From: Actinospica sp035552695 | GTDB taxonomy: Bacteria > Actinomycetota > Actinomycetes > Streptomycetales > Catenulisporaceae | NCBI RefSeq assembly: GCF_035552695.1 | Contig: NZ_DASZKT010000083.1 | Coordinates: forward strand, 1-45,099 | Reading direction: 5' to 3' | Length of the DNA stretch: 45,099 nt | In this document: piece after piece, positions 26,340-35,460 of the stretch | Numbering within the stretch: the stretch's first letter is position 1 | Layout of the letters: every line of letters begins with the position of its first letter | Notes under the pieces: generated by a model | Databases searched by the model: none | The model's input: the letters and a program-made list of their open reading frames with translations, nothing else | Told to the model about the DNA's origin: nothing | Made by a program: the position numbers and the translations under genes

Positions 26340-28016
26340 ATGACCGCCACCGTCGACGAACTCATCGCCCGGCACCGTCCGACCCTGGACGCGGCGCTCG
26401 GCGCGATCCGCTCCCGGGAGTACTACACCCGCTTCCCGGAGAACGCCAAGGCCTATCCCGCCGAGGCCAAGGAGCAGGCGCAGGCCGCGTTCGAGGCGCG
26501 CCGGGGCACGACGTGGTCGCTGGGCGAGGCCGGCGCGGACGGGACGACCGTCGGCGGCGAGATCTCCCCCTACGGGTTCGAACTCGGCATCGGCTACGAG
26601 CACGTCGACCCGGACGTGCTGCTGCCCGCGATGCAGGCGGCGCTCCCGGCGTGGCGCGACACGGGCGGCGAAGCCCGGGCGGCCGTTTGCATCGAGATCC
26701 TGGACCGGCTCAACGCGCGCAGCTTCGAGGTCGCGCTCACCGCGATGCACACCACCGGCCAGGCGTACATGATGGCCTTTCAGGCGGCCGGCCCGAACGC
26801 GCAGGACCGCGGCCTCGAGGCCGTCGCGTACGGCTACTCCGCGCTCAACGCGCACCCGGACAAGGCGGTGTGGGAGAAGCCGAGCGGCCGCGGCGAGCCC
26901 ACCCGGCTGGCGAAGAAGTGGATCGCGGCCCCGCGCGGCGTAGCGCTCGTGGTGGGCTGCAACACCTTCCCGACCTGGAACGGCTACCCGGGCCTGTTCG
27001 CCTCGCTGGTCACCGGCAACGCGGTGCTGGTCAAGCCGCACCCCTTCGCCGTCGCGCCGCTCGCGCTGACCGTCGAGATCGCCCGCGAGGTGCTGGCCGA
27101 GGCGGGCTTCCCGCCGGACCTCGTCGCGCTCGCCCCCGAGGCGAAGGACGAGGGCCTCGCGAAGACGCTCGCGCTGCGCCCCGAGGTGCGGATCATCGAC
27201 TTCACCGGTTCGAACGAGTTCGGCGACTGGCTCGAGGCGAACGCGCGGCAGGCGCAGGTGTACACCGAGAAGGCGGGCATCAACACGATCATCGTCGACT
27301 CGTTCCGGGAGGACGAGTACAAGGCGGCGCTCGGCCACCTGGCCTTCTCACTCTCGCTCTACACCGCGCAGATGTGCACCACCCCGCAGAACATCCTCGT
27401 CCCCCGCACCGGTATCCGGGTGGGCGACGAACTCAAGTCCCCGGACGACTTCGCCGCCGACCTCGCCGGAGCCGTCGAGAAGCTGCTCGGCGACGACGCC
27501 CGCGCCACCGCCATCCTCGGCGCCGTCGTCAACCCCTTCATCCTCGAGCGCCTGGACCGCGCCGCGAACGTCGGCAAGACCGTCCTCGCCACACGCACCG
27601 TCACCCACCCCGAATTCCCCGACGCGACCGTCCGCACCCCGCTGATCGCCGCCGTGGACGCGACCGACGCCGACGTCTACACGCACGAGTGGTTCGGCCC
27701 CATCTCGTTCATCATCTCGACGGACTCGACGCAGGACTCGATCAACGTCTACCGCGACTCCGTGAAGGCCCACGGCGCACTGACCGCCGCCGTCTACTCG
27801 ACCTCCGAGGACGTCATCGCCGCCGCCGAGGAGGCGACCTGGGACGCGGGCGCCAACCTGTCGATCAACCTCGTCGGCCCCATCTACGTCAACCAGTCCG
27901 CCGCCTTCTCCGACTACCACGGCACCGGCGCCAACCCCGCCGCCAACGCCACCTACGCCGACCACGCCTTCGTCGCCGGCCGCTTCCGCTTCATCCAGTC
28001 CCGCCGCCCGGCGTAG
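26340..28016 (+). CDS. paaN: PaaN-type aldehyde dehydrogenase of phenylacetate degradation
   Basis: A 558-residue aldehyde-dehydrogenase-superfamily protein of the actinobacterial PaaN (second) type, expected to act after ring opening, oxidising the semialdehyde made from oxepin-CoA. The candidate catalytic Cys346 is in YTAQMCTTPQN, and the family N-terminus (RHRPTLDAALGAIRSREYYT) and end (HAFVAGRFRF) are present. It has no fused MaoC-like hydratase domain, so the oxepin-CoA hydrolase activity of PaaZ would have to come from another gene. The ATG at 26340 is preceded by GAGGAG; the open frame starts further upstream in the paaR promoter. An inverted repeat follows at 28089-28127. Confidence 0.9.
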   Translation: MTATVDELIARHRPTLDAALGAIRSREYYTRFPENAKAYPAEAKEQAQAAFEARRGTTWSLGEAGADGTTVGGEISPYGFELGIGYEHVDPDVLLPAMQAALPAWRDTGGEARAAVCIEILDRLNARSFEVALTAMHTTGQAYMMAFQAAGPNAQDRGLEAVAYGYSALNAHPDKAVWEKPSGRGEPTRLAKKWIAAPRGVALVVGCNTFPTWNGYPGLFASLVTGNAVLVKPHPFAVAPLALTVEIAREVLAEAGFPPDLVALAPEAKDEGLAKTLALRPEVRIIDFTGSNEFGDWLEANARQAQVYTEKAGINTIIVDSFREDEYKAALGHLAFSLSLYTAQMCTTPQNILVPRTGIRVGDELKSPDDFAADLAGAVEKLLGDDARATAILGAVVNPFILERLDRAANVGKTVLATRTVTHPEFPDATVRTPLIAAVDATDADVYTHEWFGPISFIISTDSTQDSINVYRDSVKAHGALTAAVYSTSEDVIAAAEEATWDAGANLSINLVGPIYVNQSAAFSDYHGTGANPAANATYADHAFVAGRFRFIQSRRPA

Positions 28017-28088
28017 GCCGGCGGGGTCGGCGGAGTCGCCGGTCGGGCTTCGCAGCACGGCCCGCGGTTCGCGTTCGGCCCTACCCAC

Positions 28089-28127
28089 GGCCCGGTGCCG
28101 CGCTCGTTCCTCGCTACGCACCGGGCC
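28089..28127. terminator. Inverted repeat after paaN, candidate terminator
   Basis: GGCCCGGTGC (28089-28098) and GCACCGGGCC (28118-28127) are exact 10-bp complements around a 19-base loop. It begins 72 bp past the paaN stop, and no T-run follows. Confidence 0.5.
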
Positions 28128-28303
28128 TACGTTCGGCCCGAATACTCAGCCCGCCCACCCCCAGGGGTCGCCGTAGGCAGGGCCGAACACCCACCGCGAG
28201 CCGCAAGGCGACCGTCCGGATCGGCTTCTCGCCGTCCGATTTTGTTGTCTCGGAGGACTTGTAGGAACCGGCGGGGGGCGGTACGTTCATCCGCGACGCC
28301 TTC

Positions 28304-28331
28304 GAGTAAGCGCTTACGCAAGCGCTTACTC
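28304..28331. promoter_or_regulatory. Tandem LacI-family operator upstream of the sugar operon
   Basis: A 28-bp, nearly perfect palindrome made of two TAAGCGCTTA-type sites: GTAAGCGCTTAC at 28306-28317 and CAAGCGCTTAC at 28319-28329. Only the centre differs from perfect symmetry. AAGCGCTT is the typical LacI/CcpA-family core. It lies 80 bp upstream of the LacI-family gene, so it should control that gene and the uptake operon behind it. Confidence 0.85.
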
Positions 28332-28411
28332 GGGTGGGTATCAGGTGGTTCGCAGTGGTTTCGCGGTGGTTTCTCATTGGTTCGCGACGAGGCGGATGGG
28401 GTTCTGGCGGC

Positions 28412-29500
28412 ATGAAGGCGAAGGACCAGGCACTGACGATCTACGACGTGGCGCAGCGCGCCGGCGTGTCGATCGCCTCGGTCTCGCGCGTGCTGAACGG
28501 GCACACGACGCCGCGGCCGGAGACCCGGGAACGGGTGCTGCAGGCGGTCGCGGAACTCGGCTTCGTTCCGGACGGGGCGGCGCGGGCGCTGTCCAGCAGG
28601 CTCAAGGAGGTCGTCGCGGTCGTCTACCGGCAGATGTGGCTGGACAGCGCGGACGAGCCGGTCTTCGAGTCCGAGGCGGAGAACCTCGCGTTCGTGGACG
28701 TGATGAACCGCGGCATCGAGGTCGCGGCGCGGCGGCGGAACTTCGATCTGCTGATGAGTTCCGTGGACGTGCACGACCATCTGCCGGTGGCCCGGCTGCA
28801 CAGCCTCGCCGGTAAGAGCGACGGAATCCTGCTGCACGACCGGGTGCTGACCCCGGCCGCGATCGTGCGGCTGGCGGACCGGCTGCCGGTGGTCACCCTC
28901 GCGGGGACGCCGACGCGGGCGAGCGTGAATGTTGTGGGAGACAACGCAACCGGCATGCGCGAGCTCGTCCAGCACCTGATCGAGGTGCACGACGCGCGCA
29001 CGATCGCGTTCCTCTCCGGCCACGCCGACAGCCCGGACAGCGTGATGCGCGCCAAGGCCGTACAGGAGACGGCGGCGGCGCACGGCGTGACCGCTCTGCT
29101 CGGTCCGGCCTGGGAGGGCGAGTACAGCGCGAACGGCGGCGCGCGCGTCATCAGGAATCTGCTGGACGGCGGCGGAACGCTGCCGGACGCGATCGCCTGC
29201 GCCAACGACCAGTCGGCGCTCGGCGCGGTGTACGCGCTGCGCGAGCGCGGCTACGGCATCCCGGAGGACGTCCTCGTCACCGGGTTCGACGACATCCCGC
29301 TGGCCCGGCACACGAGTCCGCCGCTGACCACGGTGCGCCAACCGGTGCAGCAGATGGGCACGGCGGCCTTCGACGCCCTCTACTCGATGATCGACGGGAA
29401 GAAGCCCGAGCAGCGGCAGCTGACGCTGCCCGTCGAGCTCGTCCTGCGGGGCAGTTGCGGCTGTGTGCCGCAGAACGCCGGCGGCCGAGGACTGTCGTAA
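28412..29500 (+). CDS. LacI-family transcriptional regulator of the oligosaccharide operon
   Basis: A 362-residue LacI/GalR repressor. Helix-turn-helix with hinge helix at the N-terminus: TIYDVAQRAGVSIASVSRVL, then NG...RPETRERVLQAVAELGF. The sugar-binding periplasmic-type domain ends with VTGFDDIPLARHTSPPLTTVRQP. It opens a co-directional run with an ABC transporter and a GH3 glycosidase, so the effector is probably an imported sugar. The ATG at 28412 starts the HTH in the usual place; upstream frame extension contains no domain. It may act at 28304-28331 and, more tentatively, at 29646-29657. Confidence 0.93.
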   Translation: MKAKDQALTIYDVAQRAGVSIASVSRVLNGHTTPRPETRERVLQAVAELGFVPDGAARALSSRLKEVVAVVYRQMWLDSADEPVFESEAENLAFVDVMNRGIEVAARRRNFDLLMSSVDVHDHLPVARLHSLAGKSDGILLHDRVLTPAAIVRLADRLPVVTLAGTPTRASVNVVGDNATGMRELVQHLIEVHDARTIAFLSGHADSPDSVMRAKAVQETAAAHGVTALLGPAWEGEYSANGGARVIRNLLDGGGTLPDAIACANDQSALGAVYALRERGYGIPEDVLVTGFDDIPLARHTSPPLTTVRQPVQQMGTAAFDALYSMIDGKKPEQRQLTLPVELVLRGSCGCVPQNAGGRGLS

Positions 29501-29609
29501 CCCACAGCTTCCCACAGCACTCCGCAAGCATCCCCCAGCACCTCACAGCACCCCCAGGACCTTTCGCAAAGCATCACCGGCAACAGTCACCGGCGACGGG
29601 AGCCAGTTC

Positions 29610-30596
29610 GTGTACGTGCTCGTAAGACGACTCATGTTCTACGCGGTAACCGCTTACGTGGCGGTGTCCGTGAACTTCTTCCTCCCGCACATGATGCCCG
29701 GCAACCCGGTCGAGACGATGATCGCGAGTGCGGGCGGGCAACTCGACCAGCGTTCGGTCGAGGCTCTCAAGGCCCAGTTCGGCGTGGGCACCGGGCAGGG
29801 ATTGTGGGCGCAGTACTGGCACTACTGGGGCCAGTTGCTGCAGGGGAATTTGGGCCTATCCATATCGAAGTATCCATCCACGGTCGCGCAGACCATCGGC
29901 AGCGCCCTGTGGTGGACGGTGATCCTGGTCGGAACGGCGACCGTCATCAGCTTCGTGCTCGGCACGCTGATCGGCGCCCTCGTCGGCTGGCGGCGCGGCT
30001 CGGTGCTCGACAACATCCTGCCGGTCACCACGTTCTTCCAGGCGATCCCGTACTTCTTCCTGGCGACCGTGCTGCTGTATCTGTTCGCTGAGAAGGCGCA
30101 CGTGTTCCCCAACTCGGACTTCAAGAGCTACGACACCAACAACTACGTCATCGGCTGGAATCCGGGGTTCATCGGCAGCGCCGTGAGCCACGCGATCCTG
30201 CCCGCCCTCACCATCGTGCTCGCCTCGGTCGCGGGCTGGATCGTGGGCATGCGCAACATGATGGTCACCACCATGGACGAGGACTACGTCCTGGTCGCGC
30301 AGGCCAAGGGGCTGCCGAAGAGCCGGGTGATCTACTACGCGGCGCGCAACGCGGTGCTGCCGAGCATCTCCAGCTTCGCCAACGCCCTGAGCTTCGTCGT
30401 CGCAGGCTCCTTGCTCACCGAGCTCGTCTTCTCCTATCAGGGCATCGGCAGCCTGCTGCTGAGCGCGGTGCAGTCCGAGGACTATCCGCTGATCCAGGGC
30501 ATCTTCCTGATCATCACCTTCGCCGTGCTGGCGGCGAACCTGCTCGCCGACACGGTCTACGTGCTGCTCGACCCGCGCACCCGACAGGAGGCCTGA
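29610..30596 (+). CDS. Oligosaccharide/peptide-type ABC transporter permease (OppB/DppB-like)
   Basis: A 328-residue membrane permease with the standard six-helix DppB layout: N-terminal VYVLVRRLMFYAVTAYVAV, FFLPHMMPGNP, and the EAA motif region near ARNAVLPSISSFA. The GTG at 29610 has GGGAG seven bases upstream; the start gives the typical family length. With the second permease, two ATPases and the binding protein it forms a complete importer of the solute-binding-protein family 5 class, which also handles beta-glucosides and cello-oligosaccharides in bacteria such as Thermotoga. A LacI-like half-match lies inside its start (29646-29657). Confidence 0.92.
   Translation: MYVLVRRLMFYAVTAYVAVSVNFFLPHMMPGNPVETMIASAGGQLDQRSVEALKAQFGVGTGQGLWAQYWHYWGQLLQGNLGLSISKYPSTVAQTIGSALWWTVILVGTATVISFVLGTLIGALVGWRRGSVLDNILPVTTFFQAIPYFFLATVLLYLFAEKAHVFPNSDFKSYDTNNYVIGWNPGFIGSAVSHAILPALTIVLASVAGWIVGMRNMMVTTMDEDYVLVAQAKGLPKSRVIYYAARNAVLPSISSFANALSFVVAGSLLTELVFSYQGIGSLLLSAVQSEDYPLIQGIFLIITFAVLAANLLADTVYVLLDPRTRQEA
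29646..29657. promoter_or_regulatory. Possible intragenic LacI operator
   Basis: GTAACCGCTTAC differs by one base from the GTAAGCGCTTAC site at 28306-28317. It lies 37 bp inside the first permease gene. A second operator downstream of the main one could permit looping, but chance cannot be excluded for a coding sequence. Confidence 0.35.
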
Positions 30597-30599
30597 GCC

Positions 30600-31565
30600 A
30601 TGCGCATCCTGCGAAACCGAAAGACGCTCGCCGGGCTGATCCTGTTGGCGGTCTTCGTCTTCCTGGCGGTCTTCGGGCCGACGCTCGCGCCGTACCCCGC
30701 GCTGCAGATCGCCGGAAAGCCCTGGCTGGGGCCCAGTTCGGCGCACTGGTTCGGCACCACGCAGGAGGGTTACGACGTCTGGTCGCAGTTCCTCAGCGGG
30801 GACCGCGCGATCCTGGTCGTCTCCTTCCTGTCCGGGGTGATCGCGACCGTGCTGTCGGTGATCATCGGCGTGGCGGCGGGCTACTTCGGCGGGCTCGCGG
30901 ACAACTTCCTGTCGATGCTGGCGAACATCTTCCTGGTGCTCCCGGCGCTGCCCTTCCTGATCGTGATCAACAGCTACCTGCCGGCCGGCGGCAAGTCGTC
31001 CACGGCGCTGATGGCGGGCATCATCAGCCTCACCGGCTGGGCGTGGGGGGCACGCGTGCTGCGCTCGCAGACGCTCTCGCTGCGCAAGCGGGACTTCGTG
31101 GACGCGGCGGGCATCGTCGGCGAGCGGTCCTGGCGGATCATCACGTTCGAGATCGTGCCCAACCTCGTGCCGGTCGTCGCCTCGTCCTTCCTGTTCACCA
31201 CGCTTTACGCGATGGGCACGTACGTGGCGCTCACGTTCGTCGGCGCGGTGGACGTGAACACGCCGTGGAGCTGGGGCTCGATGCTCTTCTGGGCGCAGGG
31301 CGACCAGGCGGCGGCATCAGGGGCCTGGGTCTGGTTCGCCGCGCCCGGCGTTGCCGTCGCGCTGCTCGGCACGTCGTTGGCGCTGCTCAACTTCGGCATC
31401 GACGAGTTCATCAATCCGCGCTTGAAGGCCGCCGGGCTCACCCGCAGGGGCCTGCGCGCAGCGGGCGTAACCCGCCGTAGCACGCTCGGCCTGACGCCGG
31501 TCCTGCGGCCGACCGCCGCGGTCGTCGTCACCAGCCCGGCGGAGATCATCGAGGAGACAGTGTGA
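30600..31565 (+). CDS. Oligosaccharide/peptide-type ABC transporter permease (OppC/DppC-like)
   Basis: A 321-residue membrane permease of the DppC class. N-terminal segment RILRNRKTLAGLILLAVFVF and the characteristic GPTLAPYPALQ, then WFGTTQEGYDVWSQFLSG and the EAA-type loop around EIVPNLVPVVASSFLFTT. It begins four bases after the upstream permease stop, with CAGGAGG in the end of that gene, and its TGA overlaps the next gene's GTG. It forms the transmembrane pore with the upstream permease. The C-terminal extension after the last helix is Arg-rich. Confidence 0.92.
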   Translation: MRILRNRKTLAGLILLAVFVFLAVFGPTLAPYPALQIAGKPWLGPSSAHWFGTTQEGYDVWSQFLSGDRAILVVSFLSGVIATVLSVIIGVAAGYFGGLADNFLSMLANIFLVLPALPFLIVINSYLPAGGKSSTALMAGIISLTGWAWGARVLRSQTLSLRKRDFVDAAGIVGERSWRIITFEIVPNLVPVVASSFLFTTLYAMGTYVALTFVGAVDVNTPWSWGSMLFWAQGDQAAASGAWVWFAAPGVAVALLGTSLALLNFGIDEFINPRLKAAGLTRRGLRAAGVTRRSTLGLTPVLRPTAAVVVTSPAEIIEETV

Positions 31566-32613
31566 ACGGGCTTGCGAGCGAGCCGATCTTGGAAATCTCC
31601 GGGCTGAGTGTGGACTACGGGTTCGGGCCCGACGCGGTGCACGCGGTGGACAACGCCTCGCTCACCCTGCGCCGCGGCGAGGTGCTCGGCCTGGCCGGCG
31701 AGTCCGGCAGCGGCAAGTCCACGCTGGCCTACGCCGTCACCCGGCTGCTGCGCGAACCCGGCGTGATCACCGCGGGTTCCGCGCTCTTCCACGGCAGGGA
31801 CGGCGCGCAGGACCTGTTCGACCTGGACGCCGAGCAGATCAGGGAACTGCGCTGGTCGCAGATATCAGTGGTCTTCCAGAGCGCGATGAACTCGCTCAAC
31901 CCGGTGTTCACGATCGGCGTCCAGCTCACCGACGTGCTGCGGGCGCACAGCAAGGAGCTCGGCCGCCGCGAGCGGCGGCAGCGGGCGGCCGAACTGCTGG
32001 ACATGGTGGGCATCACCGAGGACCGGCTGCGCAGCTATCCGCACGAGCTGTCCGGCGGCATGCGGCAGCGCGTGATGATCGCGATGGCGCTGGCCCTGGA
32101 ACCCAGAGTCCTGATCATGGACGAGCCGACCACCGCGCTCGACGTCGTCACCCAGCGCGAGATCCTGCAGGAGCTCGGCGAACTGCGCGAACGGCTCGGC
32201 TTCGCCGTCCTGTTCATCACGCACGACCTGTCGCTGCTGGTGGAGCTCGCGGACACGATCGCGGTGATGTACGCGGGCCGGATCGTCGAGCACGCCCCCG
32301 CCGAGACGTTGTTCCGGAACCCGCGGCATCCGTACACCGAGGGCCTGCTCGGCTCCTTCCCCGGCCTGCACGGCGAGCGCACGACGATGACCGGCATCCC
32401 GGGATCGCCGCCTGACCTGCGCAATCTGCCGAGCGGCTGCCCCTTCCACCCGCGCTGCGGCTACGCGATGGACGCCTGCGAGACGCAGGCCCCCGCATTG
32501 CTGCCGATCAGCTGGGAGCCTGCCGAGCCGCGCAGCGCCTCCTGCCTGCTGCACACGGACGGACACCAGGCCCCTGAGTCCCTGATGAGGGCCCCGAAGA
32601 TCGGGAGCACGCT

Positions 32614-32617
<4 letters not shown>
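31562..32617 (+). CDS. ABC transporter ATP-binding protein (OppD/DppD-like)
   Basis: A 351-residue ATPase of the peptide/oligosaccharide importer. Walker A GESGSGKST, signature LSGGMRQRV, Walker B VLIMDEPTTALD and the H-loop FITHDLSLL are all present. The C-terminal extension has the oligopeptide-transporter signature with GCPFHPRCGYAMDAC, typical of OppD/OppF-type subunits. GTG start overlaps the TGA of the permease (GTGA), so translation is coupled. It pairs with the next ATPase. Confidence 0.94.
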
Positions 32618-33651
<1,034 letters not shown>

Positions 33652-33695
33652 ACACATTACCTAGGTTGACATCAACACACAGAGGAGTGCGAGAG

Positions 33696-35357
33696 ATGTC
33701 ACGAAGAATCATAGCCGGGGCGGCCGCGCTCGGCGCCCTGACCCTGGGGCTGACGGCCTGCGGGAGCAGCCCGAAGCCGTCTAGCGCCGGCAGCGCGTCG
33801 ACCACGCTGACGCTGGAGACGAACCCGGTCGGCGACTACACGGACAACTTCAACCCGTTCGTCTCCACCAGCACCGGGGACACGGAGAACACCACCGGCC
33901 TGGTGTACGAGCCGCTGCTGCAGTGGAACATCACCGCGGCCAACAGCTACGCGCCGTGGCTCGCCGACTCGTATTCATGGAACTCGACCGGGACCTCGAT
34001 CTCGTTCAAGATCCACGGCGGCGTGAAGTGGAGCGACGGCCAGGCGTTCACCGCGCAGGACGTCGCGTACACCTTCCAGCTGATGCAGCAGACCAAGGCC
34101 CTGAACAGCTACGGCCTGCCCATCACCGGCGCCACGGCCAGCGGCGACACCGCCACGATCTCCTTCAGCCAGGCCGAGTACTCGAACCTGTACGCCATCT
34201 CCGGCGAGGTCTTCATCGTGCCGCAGCACGTCTGGTCGGCGCAGTCCGACCCGGCGCACTGGACCGACCCGAACCCCGTCGGCACCGGCCCGTTCGCGCT
34301 GGACCGCTTCGCCCCGCAGGGATACACGCTGAAGGCGAACGCGAGCTACTGGCAGGGGGCGCCGAAGGTCAAGGAGATCAGCGTTCCGGCGTACTCCTCG
34401 AACACCACGGCCAACCAGGCCCTGGAGAACGGGCAGATCGACTGGGCGGGCAACGACGTCTCCAACATCCAGACGACCTACATCAACAAGGACTCCAAGA
34501 ACAACCACTACTGGTTCCCGGCGACCAACACCGTCATCATGGTCTACAACACGCAGACCGCGCCGTTCAACGACGTGGCCGTGCGCAAGGCCGTGAGCGA
34601 CGCGATCAACCGCACCCAGCTCTCGCAGGTGGGTGAGCAGAGCTACGAGCCGGTGGCGACCTCGGACAGCGGCCTGCTGCTGCCGAACTTCACCAGCCAG
34701 GTGCCGAGCAACCTGGCGAACGACATCCAGGCCACGTCCAACGCGAGCGGCGTCGCAACCGCCATGCAGAACGCCGGCTACGCCAAGGACTCCTCCGGGA
34801 TCTGGGCCAAGGGCGGCAAGCAGGTCACCTTCACGATCGAGGATCCGAGCTCGTACACCGACTACTACGAGGACGCGAACCTCATCAAGTCGCAGCTCGG
34901 CCCGCTCGGCTTCAACGTGTCGGTGAACGGCGTGACCCCGGACAAGTGGGCCGCCGACCTGGCCTCCGGCTCCTTCCAGGCCGCGATCCACTGGGGTTCG
35001 GGCGGCCCGACCGCGTACACCCAGTACGACTCCTGGCTGGACTACTCCACCTCGGCGCCGATCGGCCAGACCGCGAACGGCGACCTCGGCCGGTACAACA
35101 GCCCGACCGTGCAGGCGGCGCTGAAGGACTGGGCCTCGACCAACAGCCAGTCCGAGATCACCAAGGACCTCGGCATCGTGGCCAATGCCATGGCGACCGA
35201 CGTCCCGGACGCCGTGCTGCTCTACGGCGCGGGCTGGAACGAGTACAGCACCAAGCACTTCACCGGCTGGCCGACGTCCTCGAACTCGTTCAACGACCCG
35301 AGGCCGAACGACCCGTTCCTGGAAGTGACGATCCTGCACCTCACCCCGGTCTCCTAG
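33696..35357 (+). CDS. Solute-binding lipoprotein, family 5 (oligosaccharide or peptide)
   Basis: A 553-residue extracellular binding lipoprotein of the SBP family 5 (OppA/DppA-like). Signal peptide with a good lipobox LTA-C and acylated Cys22. The mature protein has the family's start (NPVGDYTDNFNPF) and features such as GVKWSDGQAFTAQDVAYTFQL and VRKAVSDAINRTQL. In an operon with a LacI regulator and a GH3 enzyme, an oligosaccharide ligand is more likely than a peptide. ATG at 33696, ribosome site GAGGAG. A short inverted repeat GTTGACATCAAC lies upstream at 33665-33676. A large hairpin follows at 35380-35424. Confidence 0.92.
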   Translation: MSRRIIAGAAALGALTLGLTACGSSPKPSSAGSASTTLTLETNPVGDYTDNFNPFVSTSTGDTENTTGLVYEPLLQWNITAANSYAPWLADSYSWNSTGTSISFKIHGGVKWSDGQAFTAQDVAYTFQLMQQTKALNSYGLPITGATASGDTATISFSQAEYSNLYAISGEVFIVPQHVWSAQSDPAHWTDPNPVGTGPFALDRFAPQGYTLKANASYWQGAPKVKEISVPAYSSNTTANQALENGQIDWAGNDVSNIQTTYINKDSKNNHYWFPATNTVIMVYNTQTAPFNDVAVRKAVSDAINRTQLSQVGEQSYEPVATSDSGLLLPNFTSQVPSNLANDIQATSNASGVATAMQNAGYAKDSSGIWAKGGKQVTFTIEDPSSYTDYYEDANLIKSQLGPLGFNVSVNGVTPDKWAADLASGSFQAAIHWGSGGPTAYTQYDSWLDYSTSAPIGQTANGDLGRYNSPTVQAALKDWASTNSQSEITKDLGIVANAMATDVPDAVLLYGAGWNEYSTKHFTGWPTSSNSFNDPRPNDPFLEVTILHLTPVS

Positions 35358-35379
35358 AGGCCCACGAGTAACCGCGCCC

Positions 35380-35424
35380 GGCCCGTCCGTCGCCCGCTCC
35401 CGCCTGTCGGGCGGCGGGCGGGCC
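35380..35424 (+). terminator. Large hairpin between binding-protein and GH3 genes
   Basis: Arms 35380-35396 and 35408-35424 pair over 17 bases with two G-U wobbles, around an 11-base loop. The downstream T-run is only TTT. It could attenuate read-through to the GH3 gene or protect the upstream mRNA so that the binding protein is made in excess. Confidence 0.6.
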
Positions 35425-35460
35425 GCGCGCCTTTGCCCAACCCACGTGAAGGAGCCGAGG

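Larger units (their letters stand above)
28017..28411. other. Intergenic region (395 bp) between paaN and the LacI regulator gene
   Basis: It contains the inverted repeat at 28089-28127, several copies of TTCGGCCC or its complement, the tandem LacI operator (28304-28331), and a short stretch of related GGTTTCG-type direct repeats (28344-28386) just before the LacI gene. No convincing coding frame was seen. Confidence 0.5.

Noticed and set aside
33665..33676. TTGACA before the binding-protein gene as a -35 promoter box
   Set aside because: No -10 box at a suitable distance; the GTTGA/TCAAC symmetry may be chance, and the gene is probably read from the operon promoter.
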